Below are positions 16,884 to 24,445 of a DNA stretch of 39,380 bases, piece after piece; position 1 is the first letter of the stretch, and every line of letters begins with the position of its first letter. The translations under genes were made by a program, and so were the position numbers. The DNA lies in the NCBI GenBank assembly GCA_031262745.1, contig JAISHE010000002.1, forward strand, positions 1 to 39,380, written 5' to 3'. The DNA comes from Culturomica sp. (GTDB taxonomy: Bacteria > Bacteroidota > Bacteroidia > Bacteroidales > Marinifilaceae). The notes beneath the pieces were generated by a model. It worked only from the letters and a program-made list of their open reading frames with translations. It did no database searches and was not told the DNA's origin.

Positions 16884-17143
16884 CATCCGCAAAAGCGAGT
16901 AGGTCAATTTGGGCTAAATCCGACTAAAGGATAGGCACCTATATATGGCGGTTTTAGACCACTATTGGATAGGTAATAAAGGTTTTCTTTGAAACGATCT
17001 AAATCAGTGTTTTTGCAGTCAAGTGAGATATAAAATACTGTATATCAGTTTTATATAAATATTGACATGAGCTATTGTTGTAGCTTTTTCTGAAAGAAAT
17101 TATACGACAACACGAATATCATAATATAACCGACAAGGAGAAA
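16884..17143 (+). promoter_or_regulatory. upxY leader with terminator-like hairpin
   Basis: No gene is seen here. Three structural features stand out: a short dyad at 16931-16935/16938-16942; an inverted repeat 17028-17040/17046-17056 with a 2-base bulge; and a compact hairpin 17070-17074/17081-17085 (loop TTGTTG) followed directly by five T (17085-17089), which looks like a small intrinsic terminator. UpxY-family proteins are known to let RNA polymerase read through the leader of their own capsule operon, so this hairpin is a natural candidate target. A Shine-Dalgarno-like AAGGAG (17135-17140) precedes the upxY start. Confidence 0.45.
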
Positions 17144-17671
17144 ATGGAGAAAATCCGATGGTTTGTCATGAGTGCCTATAAAAATGAACAGAAGGCGGAG
17201 GAAAAACTCAGTGGCGAGGATGGTTTGGAATATTTCATGCCAAAACACTATGCTGTGAGGGTTTATCACGGCGTTAAATCCAAAAGGCTTGTACCGGTTA
17301 TTCCAAATCTTGTATTTGTACATGCCTCCCGGAAACAGATTACAGAATTCAAGAAGTTCCATAATTTTATCAGATTCGTCATGTTGAAAAAAAGTGTGGG
17401 ACTGGAATATCTCACGGTGCCCGACGAACAAATGGACAACTTCATTAAGGTAGCCTCACAACATGAAGAAGAAACAATGGTTTATTATAAACCGGAAGAG
17501 ATCGACATACAACGAGGCACGCGTGTGCGTATTCATGGTGGCAAGTTCGACGGTGTGTTAGGTGTGTTTGTGAAAGTAAAGGGGAAACGGAGCCGTCGGC
17601 TGGTCGTGATGCTTGAAGGAATCATGGCTGTCACTGCAGAAGTCGACCCAGATTTGATAGAGATACTTTAA
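17144..17671 (+). CDS. upxY: UpxY-family transcription antiterminator (NusG-like)
   Basis: A 175-residue specialised NusG paralogue that prevents premature termination of its own polysaccharide operon. The N-terminal NGN domain (about 5-105) starts IRWFVMSAYKNEQKAEEKL and has the family pattern FMPKHYAVRVYHGVKSKRLVPVIPNLVFVH. The C-terminal KOW domain (about 120-175) has GTRVRIHGGKFDGVLGVFVKVKGKRSRRLVV. Such genes are the usual first gene of Bacteroides capsule loci. The classical partner UpxZ, which blocks UpxY of other loci, is not next to it here: a 49-codon ORF follows at once. Confidence 0.92.
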   Translation: MEKIRWFVMSAYKNEQKAEEKLSGEDGLEYFMPKHYAVRVYHGVKSKRLVPVIPNLVFVHASRKQITEFKKFHNFIRFVMLKKSVGLEYLTVPDEQMDNFIKVASQHEEETMVYYKPEEIDIQRGTRVRIHGGKFDGVLGVFVKVKGKRSRRLVVMLEGIMAVTAEVDPDLIEIL

Positions 17672-17821
17672 ATGGTCTTACTATTGAGCCTGCCCGACAG
17701 CGGCGCTGGTCGCGGAAAAATTGTGATTTTGTTCGGGTTTGTGTTTTTGGCATTTGCCGGGGCGTGTGGCTGGATATATGTGAAGGAGTATATACTTGCT
17801 AAGGATAAACAGTGGAATTAA
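17672..17821 (+). CDS. Small membrane protein, 49 aa, between upxY and wzx
   Basis: The ATG at 17672 directly follows the upxY stop codon (no gap), and the ORF ends at 17821, overlapping the GTG start of wzx (17812) by 10 bases. This is classic translational-coupling geometry on both sides. The 49 residues contain one strong membrane segment (KIVILFGFVFLAFAGACGWIYV, residues 16-37) with a short N-terminus and a positively charged tail (KEYILAKDKQWN). I know no family for it. It occupies the position where upxZ lies in Bacteroides loci but is far too short and hydrophobic to be UpxZ. Its coding status rests on position, the exact junctions and the clean membrane segment. Confidence 0.5.
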   Translation: MVLLLSLPDSGAGRGKIVILFGFVFLAFAGACGWIYVKEYILAKDKQWN

Positions 17822-19269
17822 AAAAACAAACGATACACGGAGCTACATGGAGTGCAATAGATAATGTAGCAAGTTCGGGTATCACTTTTTTAGTCGGTAT
17901 TGTATTAGCCAGAATTTTAACGCCGACTGAATTTGGTATCGCTGGTATGATTGCTATTTTTATTGCCGTATCCAACTCCATTGTAGAAAGCGGATTTTCT
18001 GCGGCTCTAATTCGAAAAATTAGCGCAAATGAAAAAGATTATAATACGGTCTTTTATTTTAATCTTCTTGTAGGAATTGTTCTTTTTACGCTTTTGTATG
18101 TTTGTGCGCCGTTGATTAGTCGTTTTTTTAAAGAACCTTTGTTGATTTCGGTTACTAGAGTGATAGGAACGGTTATCATTCTCAATGCCTTCGGAATTAT
18201 TCAACGTACCATACTTGTTAAACAAATTGATTTTAAGACACAGGCCAAGATATCCGTTATCGCCTCCGTTGTCAGCGGTATCGTGGGTATTGGGATGGCA
18301 CTTATGGGTTTTGGCGTTTGGAGTTTGGTGGGACAGCAAGTAAGCAGGCAACTCTTTAATTCGTTGCTTTTGTGGTTGTACAATCAATGGCGTCCGTCAT
18401 GGGTGTTTTCAACAAAGAGTTTGAAAGATTTGTTTGGCTTTGGTTCTAAATTATTGCTTTCCGGATTAATAAACACAATTTATAATAATATTTATTACGT
18501 GATTATCGGTCGATTTTATAGTGCTGACCAATTAGGGCAATATACAAGAGCCGAGCAATTTAATTCAATTTTTTCCAGTAATCTCACCAATGTTGTGCAG
18601 CGGGTCAGCTATCCGGCTTTATGTCATATTCAAGATGAAGAGGAACGTTTGAGAGAAGCTTACCGGAAAGTGATAAAGACCACGATGCTGATAACATTTG
18701 CTTGTATGCTGGGGCTTGCAGCAGTTGCCAAACCGCTCATCCTTACATTAATTGGCGAAAAATGGTTACCGGCTGTGGCTTATTTGCAGATACTTTGTTT
18801 TTCGGGGATGCTATATCCTTTGCATGCGATTAATTTGAATATTTTGCAAGTGAAAGGTCGTTCGGATTTATTCCTAAAGTTGGAAATTATAAAAAAAATC
18901 ATTGGTGTTGTGCCTATCGTTTTAGGCATTTTTTACGGCATTGAAGCGATGCTTTTGTGTGGAGTGCTGACTTCGATTATATGCTATTTTTTGAACAGTT
19001 ATTACTCTGCACGATTGATTAATTATTCGACTAAAAATCAAGTAGAAGATATAATGCCTGCTTTATGTGTCTCTCTGATAGTGGCCGCTATTATGTGGAG
19101 TTTATCTCTATTGCAATTGCCCATGATAATTTTGCTGTTATTGCAGTGTGTTGTGGGACTTGCTTTGGCATTATTTATTTATGAGAAAATGCACTTAGCC
19201 GAATATGGAGAAGTAAAACAGATTGCAGTTTCATTATTAAATAAAAAATGGAAAAGACAATTACAGTAA
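17812..19269 (+). CDS. wzx: Wzx-type polysaccharide repeat-unit flippase
   Basis: A 485-residue multi-spanning protein of the MOP/Polysacc_synt family (WzxC-like group), which flips lipid-linked repeat units across the inner membrane. The N-terminus ELKKQTIHGATWSAIDNVAS is characteristic of this family, and the start is GTG at 17812, since no ATG lies nearby in frame. About 12-14 hydrophobic segments are spread over the whole length, for example SGITFLVGIVLARIL and LLLLQCVVGLALALFIYE. The conserved RxxLVKQIDFKTQAKISV loop is visible in the N-terminal third. Its end overlaps the aminotransferase start by 22 bases, so the genes are co-transcribed and coupled. Confidence 0.92.
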   Translation: MELKKQTIHGATWSAIDNVASSGITFLVGIVLARILTPTEFGIAGMIAIFIAVSNSIVESGFSAALIRKISANEKDYNTVFYFNLLVGIVLFTLLYVCAPLISRFFKEPLLISVTRVIGTVIILNAFGIIQRTILVKQIDFKTQAKISVIASVVSGIVGIGMALMGFGVWSLVGQQVSRQLFNSLLLWLYNQWRPSWVFSTKSLKDLFGFGSKLLLSGLINTIYNNIYYVIIGRFYSADQLGQYTRAEQFNSIFSSNLTNVVQRVSYPALCHIQDEEERLREAYRKVIKTTMLITFACMLGLAAVAKPLILTLIGEKWLPAVAYLQILCFSGMLYPLHAINLNILQVKGRSDLFLKLEIIKKIIGVVPIVLGIFYGIEAMLLCGVLTSIICYFLNSYYSARLINYSTKNQVEDIMPALCVSLIVAAIMWSLSLLQLPMIILLLLQCVVGLALALFIYEKMHLAEYGEVKQIAVSLLNKKWKRQLQ

Positions 19270-20357
19270 CATCCCCGCTTTTGCCGTCTTTGGACGATTT
19301 TATCCCTTATTTGGAGGATATTTGGCAAAGAAAGTGGTTGACTAACAACGGACACTATCATCAGGAATTGGAAAAAGCGTTGAGTGAATATTTGCAAGTT
19401 CCTTACGTTAGTTTATTTACCAATGGAACGTTGCCGTTGATGACTGCGTTGCAAGCATTGCGAATTACCGGCGAGGTAATCACGACACCGTATAGTTTTG
19501 TTGCAACAACCCATTCGCTTTGGTGGAACGGCATTAAACCTGTTTTTGTGGATATAGAACCGGATACGTGTAATATCGACCCGGAAAAAATTGAAGCGGC
19601 GATTACACCAAAAACGACAGCGATTATGCCGGTGCATGTGTATGGAACTCCCTGTAATATAGCGTCTATTCAAATGATTGCAGATAAGTATGGACTGAAA
19701 GTGATTTATGATGCGGCTCATGCATTTGGCGTTACCATAAATGGGAAATCTGTTTTGGAAGCAGGCGATATGTCCACATTAAGTTTCCATGCAACGAAGG
19801 TTTATAATACAGTGGAGGGGGGTGCGTTGGTGTGTCATGATGAAAAGACGAAGAAACGCATTGATTATTTGAAAAATTTTGGTTTTGCCGGGGAAACCAC
19901 AGTAGTTGCTCCCGGTATTAACGGAAAGATGGATGAAATTCGTGCAGCTTATGGACTTTTGAATCTAATGCAGGTTGATAAAGCTATCGAGCGTCGGCGA
20001 CAAATTGCCTTACAATATCGTGAAGGCTTGAAAAATGTCCATGGTCTTCGTTGTCTGCAAGATATTCCGGATGTACGGCATAATTATTCTTATTTTCCTG
20101 TTTTTGTCGATGCTACAGATTATGGCATGACACGCGATGAACTGTATTTCAAAATGCAGGAAAAGAATGTTTTCGGGCGAAGATATTTTTATCCGCTAAT
20201 CAGTGAGTTTTCTACTTACAGAGGCTTAGAGTCGGCGCAGCCTGAAAAATTGCCGGTAGCGCATAAAATAGCAAATTCGGTCATCTGTTTGCCGATGTAT
20301 GCGGAGTTGGAAAAAGAAGATGTCGAACGAATTATAAAAATAATACAATGCAGATAA
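19248..20357 (+). CDS. DegT/DnrJ/EryC1/StrS sugar aminotransferase, VioA/FdtB-like
   Basis: A PLP enzyme that transaminates a keto-deoxy nucleotide sugar. The 369 residues are of typical length. PLP-binding Asp155 is in VIYDAAHAFG and the Schiff-base Lys184 is in SFHATKVYNTVEGG. The substrate-loop region TNNGHYHQELEKALSEYL and FTNGTLPLMTALQAL closely follow the VioA/FdtB group. These act on dTDP-4-keto (VioA) or dTDP-3-keto (FdtB) 6-deoxyhexoses to give dTDP-4-amino or dTDP-3-amino sugars. A GT56/WecF-like transferase later in the locus points to the 4-amino product. The rmlAB genes needed to make the dTDP-keto sugar are not in the window. Confidence 0.88.
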   Translation: MEKTITVTSPLLPSLDDFIPYLEDIWQRKWLTNNGHYHQELEKALSEYLQVPYVSLFTNGTLPLMTALQALRITGEVITTPYSFVATTHSLWWNGIKPVFVDIEPDTCNIDPEKIEAAITPKTTAIMPVHVYGTPCNIASIQMIADKYGLKVIYDAAHAFGVTINGKSVLEAGDMSTLSFHATKVYNTVEGGALVCHDEKTKKRIDYLKNFGFAGETTVVAPGINGKMDEIRAAYGLLNLMQVDKAIERRRQIALQYREGLKNVHGLRCLQDIPDVRHNYSYFPVFVDATDYGMTRDELYFKMQEKNVFGRRYFYPLISEFSTYRGLESAQPEKLPVAHKIANSVICLPMYAELEKEDVERIIKIIQCR

Positions 20358-21871
20358 ATCTAATAAACTATTTTTTGCGTACAGCAACTCTAAATCCAGA
20401 GAGAATAGCGATAGTGGAAGGTGAACAAAAAATCTCATTTGGACAGTTACGCTCTCAGTCCGTTGTTTTGGCGAGTGATTTATTGAAGCGATGCGACTGT
20501 TTGAATGAGCCGATTGCTGTCTATTTGCCTAAATCCATCGAGACTGTCGTGTCGGATATGGCAATTACTTATAGTGGCAATACTTATATGAATTTAGATG
20601 TGAAAGCTCCGGTGGAGCGTATTCACAATATTTTGAAACGAATCAAACCGCGTATTCTCATTACTAATTCACAGTATTTTTCTCTTGTGCGGGATGTTAT
20701 TCCGTCTGACTTAGCAATTTGTAATATAGATGAAAGAGTTATAGGTAAAAATGTTTCTGAGGAATACTTGCTAAATCGGCTTTCCAAATTGATAGATACG
20801 GATCCGTATTGTATTATTAATACTTCCGGATCAACCGGAACACCTAAAGGAGTGGTTTTAAATCACAGAAGTTTTATTGATTTCACGGAATGTAGTATTG
20901 AAACATTGCATTTAGGTACATCAGAGATTATAGGTTCTTTGTCTCCGGCTATTTTTGACATTTACAGCCATGAACTGTGCATGATGATGGCTTTGGGCAG
21001 CACGATTGTATTGTTGCCGGAACATCTATCTGCATTTCCGATGAAACTTTTAGAAATTATGCAGAAAGAAAATGTGTCTTATATTTTTTGGGTGCCAACG
21101 ATAATGGTCAATATTGCCAATATGGATTTGTTAAGTAAGATAGCATTACCGGCATTGCATATTGTTTGGTTTGCAGGTGAAGTCTTACCAACAAAAGCCT
21201 ATAATTATTGGCATAAATACTTGCCGAAGACACAATTTGTAAATTTGTATGGACCAATAGAAATTACGCTGGACTGTACATACTATATAGTTGATAAAGA
21301 ATTTGCAGATGATGAACCCTTGCCTATAGGCTATCCGTTTAAAAACACTTCTCTATTGGTTTTGAATGAACACAATCATGAATGTGTTCCGGGGGAAGAA
21401 GGAGAACTTTGTGTGCGTGGTACATCGTTGGCTATGGGGTATTACAACAATCCGGAGAAAACAGCAGCGGCATTTATTCAAAATCCGCTGAATACTAAAT
21501 ATCCCGAGATTATTTACCGTACAGGAGATATAGTGGTGCAGAATGAACGCGATGGGGTGTTGTTGTTTAAAGGACGTCGTGATACTTTAGTCAAACACTT
21601 AGGTTATCGTATCGAATTGGGAGAAATTGAACATGTTATCGTGAATGTTTTAAAAATAGTCAATAATGCTTGTGTCGTTTACCAACAACAAACGAAGGAA
21701 ATAGTATTGATTTATGAGGCGACCAATGAAATTTCTGCCGTGGAATTTCGAAAAAAAATAGGACAGCAATTGCCGAAATATATGATTCCGACAAAATATC
21801 TTCGATTGGATAAAATGCCCATGAATCCTAACGGCAAAATCGACCGCTTGGCGTTGTCGAAACAAATCTAA
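20348..21871 (+). CDS. Stand-alone NRPS-type adenylation enzyme
   Basis: An ANL-superfamily enzyme of 507 residues that activates a carboxylic acid as adenylate and probably loads it onto a carrier protein. Motifs in order are A3 NTSGSTGTPKG (159-169); A4 region AIFDIYSHEL, keeping the Asp that binds the alpha-amino group in amino-acid-activating enzymes; A5 NLYGPIEIT; A7 YRTGD; A8 RRDTLVKHLGYRIELGEIE; and A10 NPNGKIDR with Lys497. There is no fused carrier or condensation domain. DltA-like and single A-domain proteins have this build. Two free carrier proteins encoded 7-10 kb downstream are likely partners. The substrate is unknown; an amino acid is favoured by the A4 Asp. It overlaps the aminotransferase by 10 bases. 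Confidence 0.88.
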   Translation: MQINLINYFLRTATLNPERIAIVEGEQKISFGQLRSQSVVLASDLLKRCDCLNEPIAVYLPKSIETVVSDMAITYSGNTYMNLDVKAPVERIHNILKRIKPRILITNSQYFSLVRDVIPSDLAICNIDERVIGKNVSEEYLLNRLSKLIDTDPYCIINTSGSTGTPKGVVLNHRSFIDFTECSIETLHLGTSEIIGSLSPAIFDIYSHELCMMMALGSTIVLLPEHLSAFPMKLLEIMQKENVSYIFWVPTIMVNIANMDLLSKIALPALHIVWFAGEVLPTKAYNYWHKYLPKTQFVNLYGPIEITLDCTYYIVDKEFADDEPLPIGYPFKNTSLLVLNEHNHECVPGEEGELCVRGTSLAMGYYNNPEKTAAAFIQNPLNTKYPEIIYRTGDIVVQNERDGVLLFKGRRDTLVKHLGYRIELGEIEHVIVNVLKIVNNACVVYQQQTKEIVLIYEATNEISAVEFRKKIGQQLPKYMIPTKYLRLDKMPMNPNGKIDRLALSKQI

Positions 21872-21875
21872 TATT

Positions 21876-23630
21876 ATGCCTTATAAAATCTTCATCAGCA
21901 GTGTTCAAAGTGAATTTGCAAATCAGCGGCAGATGTTGTCCGACTATTTGCGAAAGGATGCGCTGTTGGGTAGATTTTTCGAAGTCTTTGTATTTGAACA
22001 TCTTGCGGCACAGGACAATACACCGGAGCAAGTTTATAAAGAAGAGGTAAGTCAGGCGGATATTTTTCTGCTCTTATTGGGGAAACAATACGGCTATGAA
22101 CTTGCCGATGGCGTTTCTCCCACGCAGAAAGAATATGAAATTGCCACAGCAAATAATAAATACCGATTGGCCTTTTTGTTAAATGCCGAAGAAGAAGAAC
22201 GGCATCCGAAAGAAATTCGTTTTATCCGTCAAGTGTCGGATACGGTAATTTTTAACACTTTTACGGTCGATTATGAGTTGTTGAGTAGCGTTTACTCAAG
22301 TTTGGTGGCTTTCTTGGTAGAAAAAGGCGAATTGCGCACCGAACCCTTCGACCGGACAGCCAATCGCGATGCTACGTTTAACGATTTATCCGAAGATAAA
22401 ATCGAATGGTTTGTCAAGCGGGCAAAGGCGGAAAGAGGTTTTCCCTTGAGCATGAGCGATGGCATAGAAAAAATTCTAACGCATTTGAATTTGCTGAATA
22501 AAGGTCAATTAACAAATGCCGCTGTTTTGTTGTTCGGACGGCAACCGCAACGGTTTTTTATTACTTCGGAAGTCAAGTGTGCCCACTTTCACGGAACAAG
22601 AGTTGAAAAACCGATACCGTTTTATCAAACTTACAAAGGCAATCTCTTCGAATTGGTGGACCAAGCAGTCGATTTTGTCTTGTCGAAGATTGACTTGGCT
22701 GTGGGCACACGCACTCAAGGCCCGATGGCGCCTACTGCCTACGAAATACCTCCGGAAGTAATCGAAGAAGCTATTGTGAATGCGATTGCCCATCGTGATT
22801 ATGACAGTACGGCGAGTGTGCAAGTGATGCTTTTTGCCGACCGCCTCGAAATTCGTAATCCGGGAAAATTACCGGTGCAGCTCAAAATTGAAGATTTGAA
22901 AACCGACCATTCTTCTTTTCCGCGCAATCCCTTGATAGCCGAAGCATTGTATTTGACGCATTATATCGAACGGATGGGTACCGGTACGCAAGATATGATG
23001 CGCCGCTGTTTGGAATATGGACTGCCGGTTCCTGATTTTCAAGTGCGCGACGGTTTGGTAACCACCATCTATCGCAAAGAAAATATAGCTTTCCACAAGA
23101 TTCATCGCGACATCCCCGACAATGTCGGCGACAGTGTCGCCGATGTCGTGGAGGCTCGCCAAACAAGGATTTTGCAGCTGTTTTCAGCCAATCCTGAAAT
23201 GCCTATTTCCGAACTTGCATTGTCGTTTCGAGTCTCGGAAAGAACCATTCAGCGCGATATTTACACATTGAGAATCAATGGATTAATCGATAATAAGGAT
23301 ACGGATAAAGATGCATATTGGATAATTTTACAAGCACCCGATAAGCATCTGGCAAGCACCCCCCAAGTTACCCCCCAAGTTACCCCCCAAGTTCTTCGAT
23401 TGTTGGAAGTAGTGGACGGCGAGGCGCGGCGTAAGGAAATACTTGAAAAGTTGGAATTGACCGATAGGAAATCGTTTAGATTATTATATTTACAGCCTGC
23501 GTTGGATTTAGGCTTGCTTGAAGCGAAATATCCGGATGTACCGAATCATCCGCAACAAAGGTATAGGTTAACAGAAAAGGGATTGGAAATGAAAAATGGA
23601 TATGGGAAAGTAAATCCTCATATTTTATGA
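21876..23630 (+). CDS. DUF4062 - HATPase - winged-helix protein
   Basis: A 584-residue multidomain protein. The N-terminal DUF4062 domain (about 3-100: YKIFISSVQSEFANQRQ, then ADIFLLLLGKQYG) has a TIR/STIR-like fold in relatives. A GHKL-type HATPase_c_4 domain follows, with N-box EEAIVNAIAHRDY (298-309), IRNPG (326-330) and ERMGTGTQDM (365-374). A helix-turn-helix comes next (ISELALSFRVSERTIQRDIY), then a VT-repeat linker (TPQV three times, 495-506) and a second winged-helix domain. Homologues are usually scattered accessory regulators or defence-like genes. It is 4 bases after the adenylation gene and overlaps the next gene by 4 bases, so it is part of the polysaccharide operon. Its role there is unknown. 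Confidence 0.8.
   Translation: MPYKIFISSVQSEFANQRQMLSDYLRKDALLGRFFEVFVFEHLAAQDNTPEQVYKEEVSQADIFLLLLGKQYGYELADGVSPTQKEYEIATANNKYRLAFLLNAEEEERHPKEIRFIRQVSDTVIFNTFTVDYELLSSVYSSLVAFLVEKGELRTEPFDRTANRDATFNDLSEDKIEWFVKRAKAERGFPLSMSDGIEKILTHLNLLNKGQLTNAAVLLFGRQPQRFFITSEVKCAHFHGTRVEKPIPFYQTYKGNLFELVDQAVDFVLSKIDLAVGTRTQGPMAPTAYEIPPEVIEEAIVNAIAHRDYDSTASVQVMLFADRLEIRNPGKLPVQLKIEDLKTDHSSFPRNPLIAEALYLTHYIERMGTGTQDMMRRCLEYGLPVPDFQVRDGLVTTIYRKENIAFHKIHRDIPDNVGDSVADVVEARQTRILQLFSANPEMPISELALSFRVSERTIQRDIYTLRINGLIDNKDTDKDAYWIILQAPDKHLASTPQVTPQVTPQVLRLLEVVDGEARRKEILEKLELTDRKSFRLLYLQPALDLGLLEAKYPDVPNHPQQRYRLTEKGLEMKNGYGKVNPHIL
23358..23393 (+). repeat. Three perfect 12-base tandem repeats inside the DUF4062 gene
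   Basis: The unit ACCCCCCAAGTT occurs three times in a row (23358-23369, 23370-23381, 23382-23393) and encodes T-P-Q-V each time. Because it is 12 bases, copy-number changes stay in frame. It sits at the hinge between the helix-turn-helix region and the C-terminal winged-helix domain. Confidence 0.95.
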
Positions 23631-24445
23631 AGCAGATAACACAATATAATGAAATCACAGCACAAATGGCGGATATCCGTTCGAAGAGAGCGGGGTTCTT
23701 GACGAATTTCTTTATAGGAGAAAAGCGTGGCGAATTGTTGATAAATAAAGAGTTGCTTTATATTGTGCAGTATGAAAACAGTATTTTTATCTTGCACAAA
23801 GACGATGATTTTTATCATCTCTATTTTATGGCAACGAATATAAAGCAACTACATCAGGCTTTGGAACAATTCAATCAAGAGTACTCGAACCTTTGCTGTA
23901 TTGTTGATATTGTGGGCACCCAAGCGGTAGTAGAGCAATTGTCAACTGTTTTTGAAGAAGCAAATTTTCTACCGTATCAATTATTGTACCGGATGCAACG
24001 TGTGCAAAATATAAATGAACCGCAAACTTTGGATGCGCGAGTGCTCGTTGCTCAATCGTATCAAGCAAAGGAAATACAAAATTTGCTTACGTCTTATTTT
24101 GATGCATACAGCGAGCAACTGCCATTAATCGAAGAAATCGAACAATGGATTGCGCATCAAACCGTTTTGCTTATTAGTGAAGGGGACACAATCGTGGGAT
24201 TTGTCATTTATGAGATTAACGGTGTTACGTCATACCTGCGTTATTGGTTTACGCATCCGAATTATCGCAACCGGAAAATAGGTTCTGCGTTATTGCGGCG
24301 TTTTTTTTATGAATCCCGGCATACCCAGCGGCAATTGTTTTGGGTGGTGGCAGATAATGAAAATGCTATTGTTCGCTATCAGCATTATGGTTTTGCGCAA
24401 GAGCAACTTTATGATAAAATTTTGATAAATTTTGCTATCAAATGA
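23627..24445 (+). CDS. GNAT-family N-acyltransferase, 272 aa
   Basis: The C-terminal half is a GNAT acyl-CoA (or acyl-carrier) transferase domain: ILLISEGDTIVGFVIYE-like strands (VLLISEGDTIVGFVIYEI) lead to YLRYWFTHPNYRNRKIGSALLRRFF, which holds the cofactor-pyrophosphate loop (RNRKIGSAL, the Q/RxxGxG/A variant), and to LFWVVADNENAIVRYQHYGF, the usual C-terminal GNAT motif. The N-terminal 130 residues are a separate domain I do not recognise. It overlaps the genes on both sides by 4 bases (ATGA). In this setting it could transfer an acyl group to the amino sugar made by the upstream aminotransferase, though the substrate is not shown. Confidence 0.78.
   Translation: MKQITQYNEITAQMADIRSKRAGFLTNFFIGEKRGELLINKELLYIVQYENSIFILHKDDDFYHLYFMATNIKQLHQALEQFNQEYSNLCCIVDIVGTQAVVEQLSTVFEEANFLPYQLLYRMQRVQNINEPQTLDARVLVAQSYQAKEIQNLLTSYFDAYSEQLPLIEEIEQWIAHQTVLLISEGDTIVGFVIYEINGVTSYLRYWFTHPNYRNRKIGSALLRRFFYESRHTQRQLFWVVADNENAIVRYQHYGFAQEQLYDKILINFAIK

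Noticed and set aside
16779..17143. Invertible capsule promoter flanked by inverted repeats, as in Bacteroides fragilis
   Set aside because: I looked for long inverted repeats on both sides of the 16853-16883 promoter and found none of useful length. Only short local hairpins are present, and no invertase gene is in the window.
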